DNA of 6,243 bases, taken from an uncultured Eubacteriales bacterium. GTDB lineage: Bacteria; Bacillota; Clostridia; Christensenellales; Pumilibacteraceae. Location: positions 1 to 6,243 of the forward strand of contig USNB01000074.1 in assembly GCA_900555875.1 (NCBI GenBank), read 5' to 3'. Every line of letters begins with the position of its first letter. Within the stretch, counting starts at the first letter, position 1. The position numbers were made by a program, and so were the translations under genes. The notes below the pieces were generated by a model. That model worked only from the letters and a program-made list of their open reading frames with translations, was not told the DNA's origin and did not search any database. Below are positions 6,215 to 6,243 of this stretch, piece by piece.

Positions 6215-6243
6215 ATGAACGGAAAACTGGCGGCATTCTTAAC
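6215..6243 (+). CDS. Start of a probable paralogous membrane-protein gene (partial)
   Basis: Only nine complete codons are in the window (MNGKLAAFL), cut off by its right edge. The start is supported by AAGGGGGT (6203-6210) ending 4 bases before the ATG and by a full promoter upstream. The opening residues resemble those of the membrane protein at 5618 (MLKKFAAFA): Lys at position 4, a hydrophobic residue at 5, and AAF at 6-8. With the duplicated promoter this suggests a tandem paralogue, but nine residues cannot establish family membership. Confidence 0.6.

Noticed and set aside
1..6243. CRISPR arrays, insertion sequences, tRNA or rRNA genes
   Set aside because: No regularly spaced repeats, transposase motifs or terminal inverted repeats, cloverleaf-like sequence or rRNA-like sequence was recognised on either strand.

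Overview
The window looks like chromosome from an uncultured, fairly GC-rich Bacillota (Clostridia) bacterium, probably gut-associated. This is inferred from Gram-positive style ribosome-binding sites (AGAGGAGGTG, AAAGGAG), strict sigma-A promoters with 17-bp spacers, frequent ATA isoleucine codons in an otherwise GC-rich sequence, an AgrA/AgrC-like two-component pair, and a membrane-tethered family 3 glycoside hydrolase. No 16S or other taxonomic marker is present, so the assignment is tentative.

All recognisable genes are on the + strand. Bases 1-290 hold no convincing gene, but they contain a palindrome, a 17-bp tandem repeat and a small hairpin. A near-perfect promoter (296-324) then drives a LytTR response regulator (363-1073). 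Its 3' end overlaps the start of a GHKL sensor histidine kinase (1066-2391) by 8 bp. No AgrB-like processing enzyme or AgrD-like peptide gene is visible, so the input signal is unknown.

A short intergenic region follows. It has no terminator, but it carries a 10-bp direct repeat with a 21-bp period just upstream of a second promoter (2429-2457), the geometry expected of a LytTR-type operator. Next is a 996-residue GH3 enzyme (2510-5500). Its domains are in reversed order: the GH3 C-terminal domain and fibronectin-like domain come first, and the catalytic (alpha/beta)8 domain comes last. A transmembrane helix at each end would hold it on the outer face of the membrane. A strong intrinsic terminator (5508-5548) ends this block.

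The last section holds a four-helix membrane protein of unknown function (5618-6127) and the first nine codons of another gene (6215 to the window edge). The two share a similar N-terminus and nearly identical promoters (33 of 38 bases), each with a 10-bp palindrome over the -10 element. This suggests a tandem array of paralogous membrane proteins that continues beyond the window.

Taken together, the two-component pair may control the GH3 enzyme, giving a signal-responsive module for surface glycan processing. The link rests on adjacency, the missing terminator and the candidate operator; nothing in the sequence proves it.
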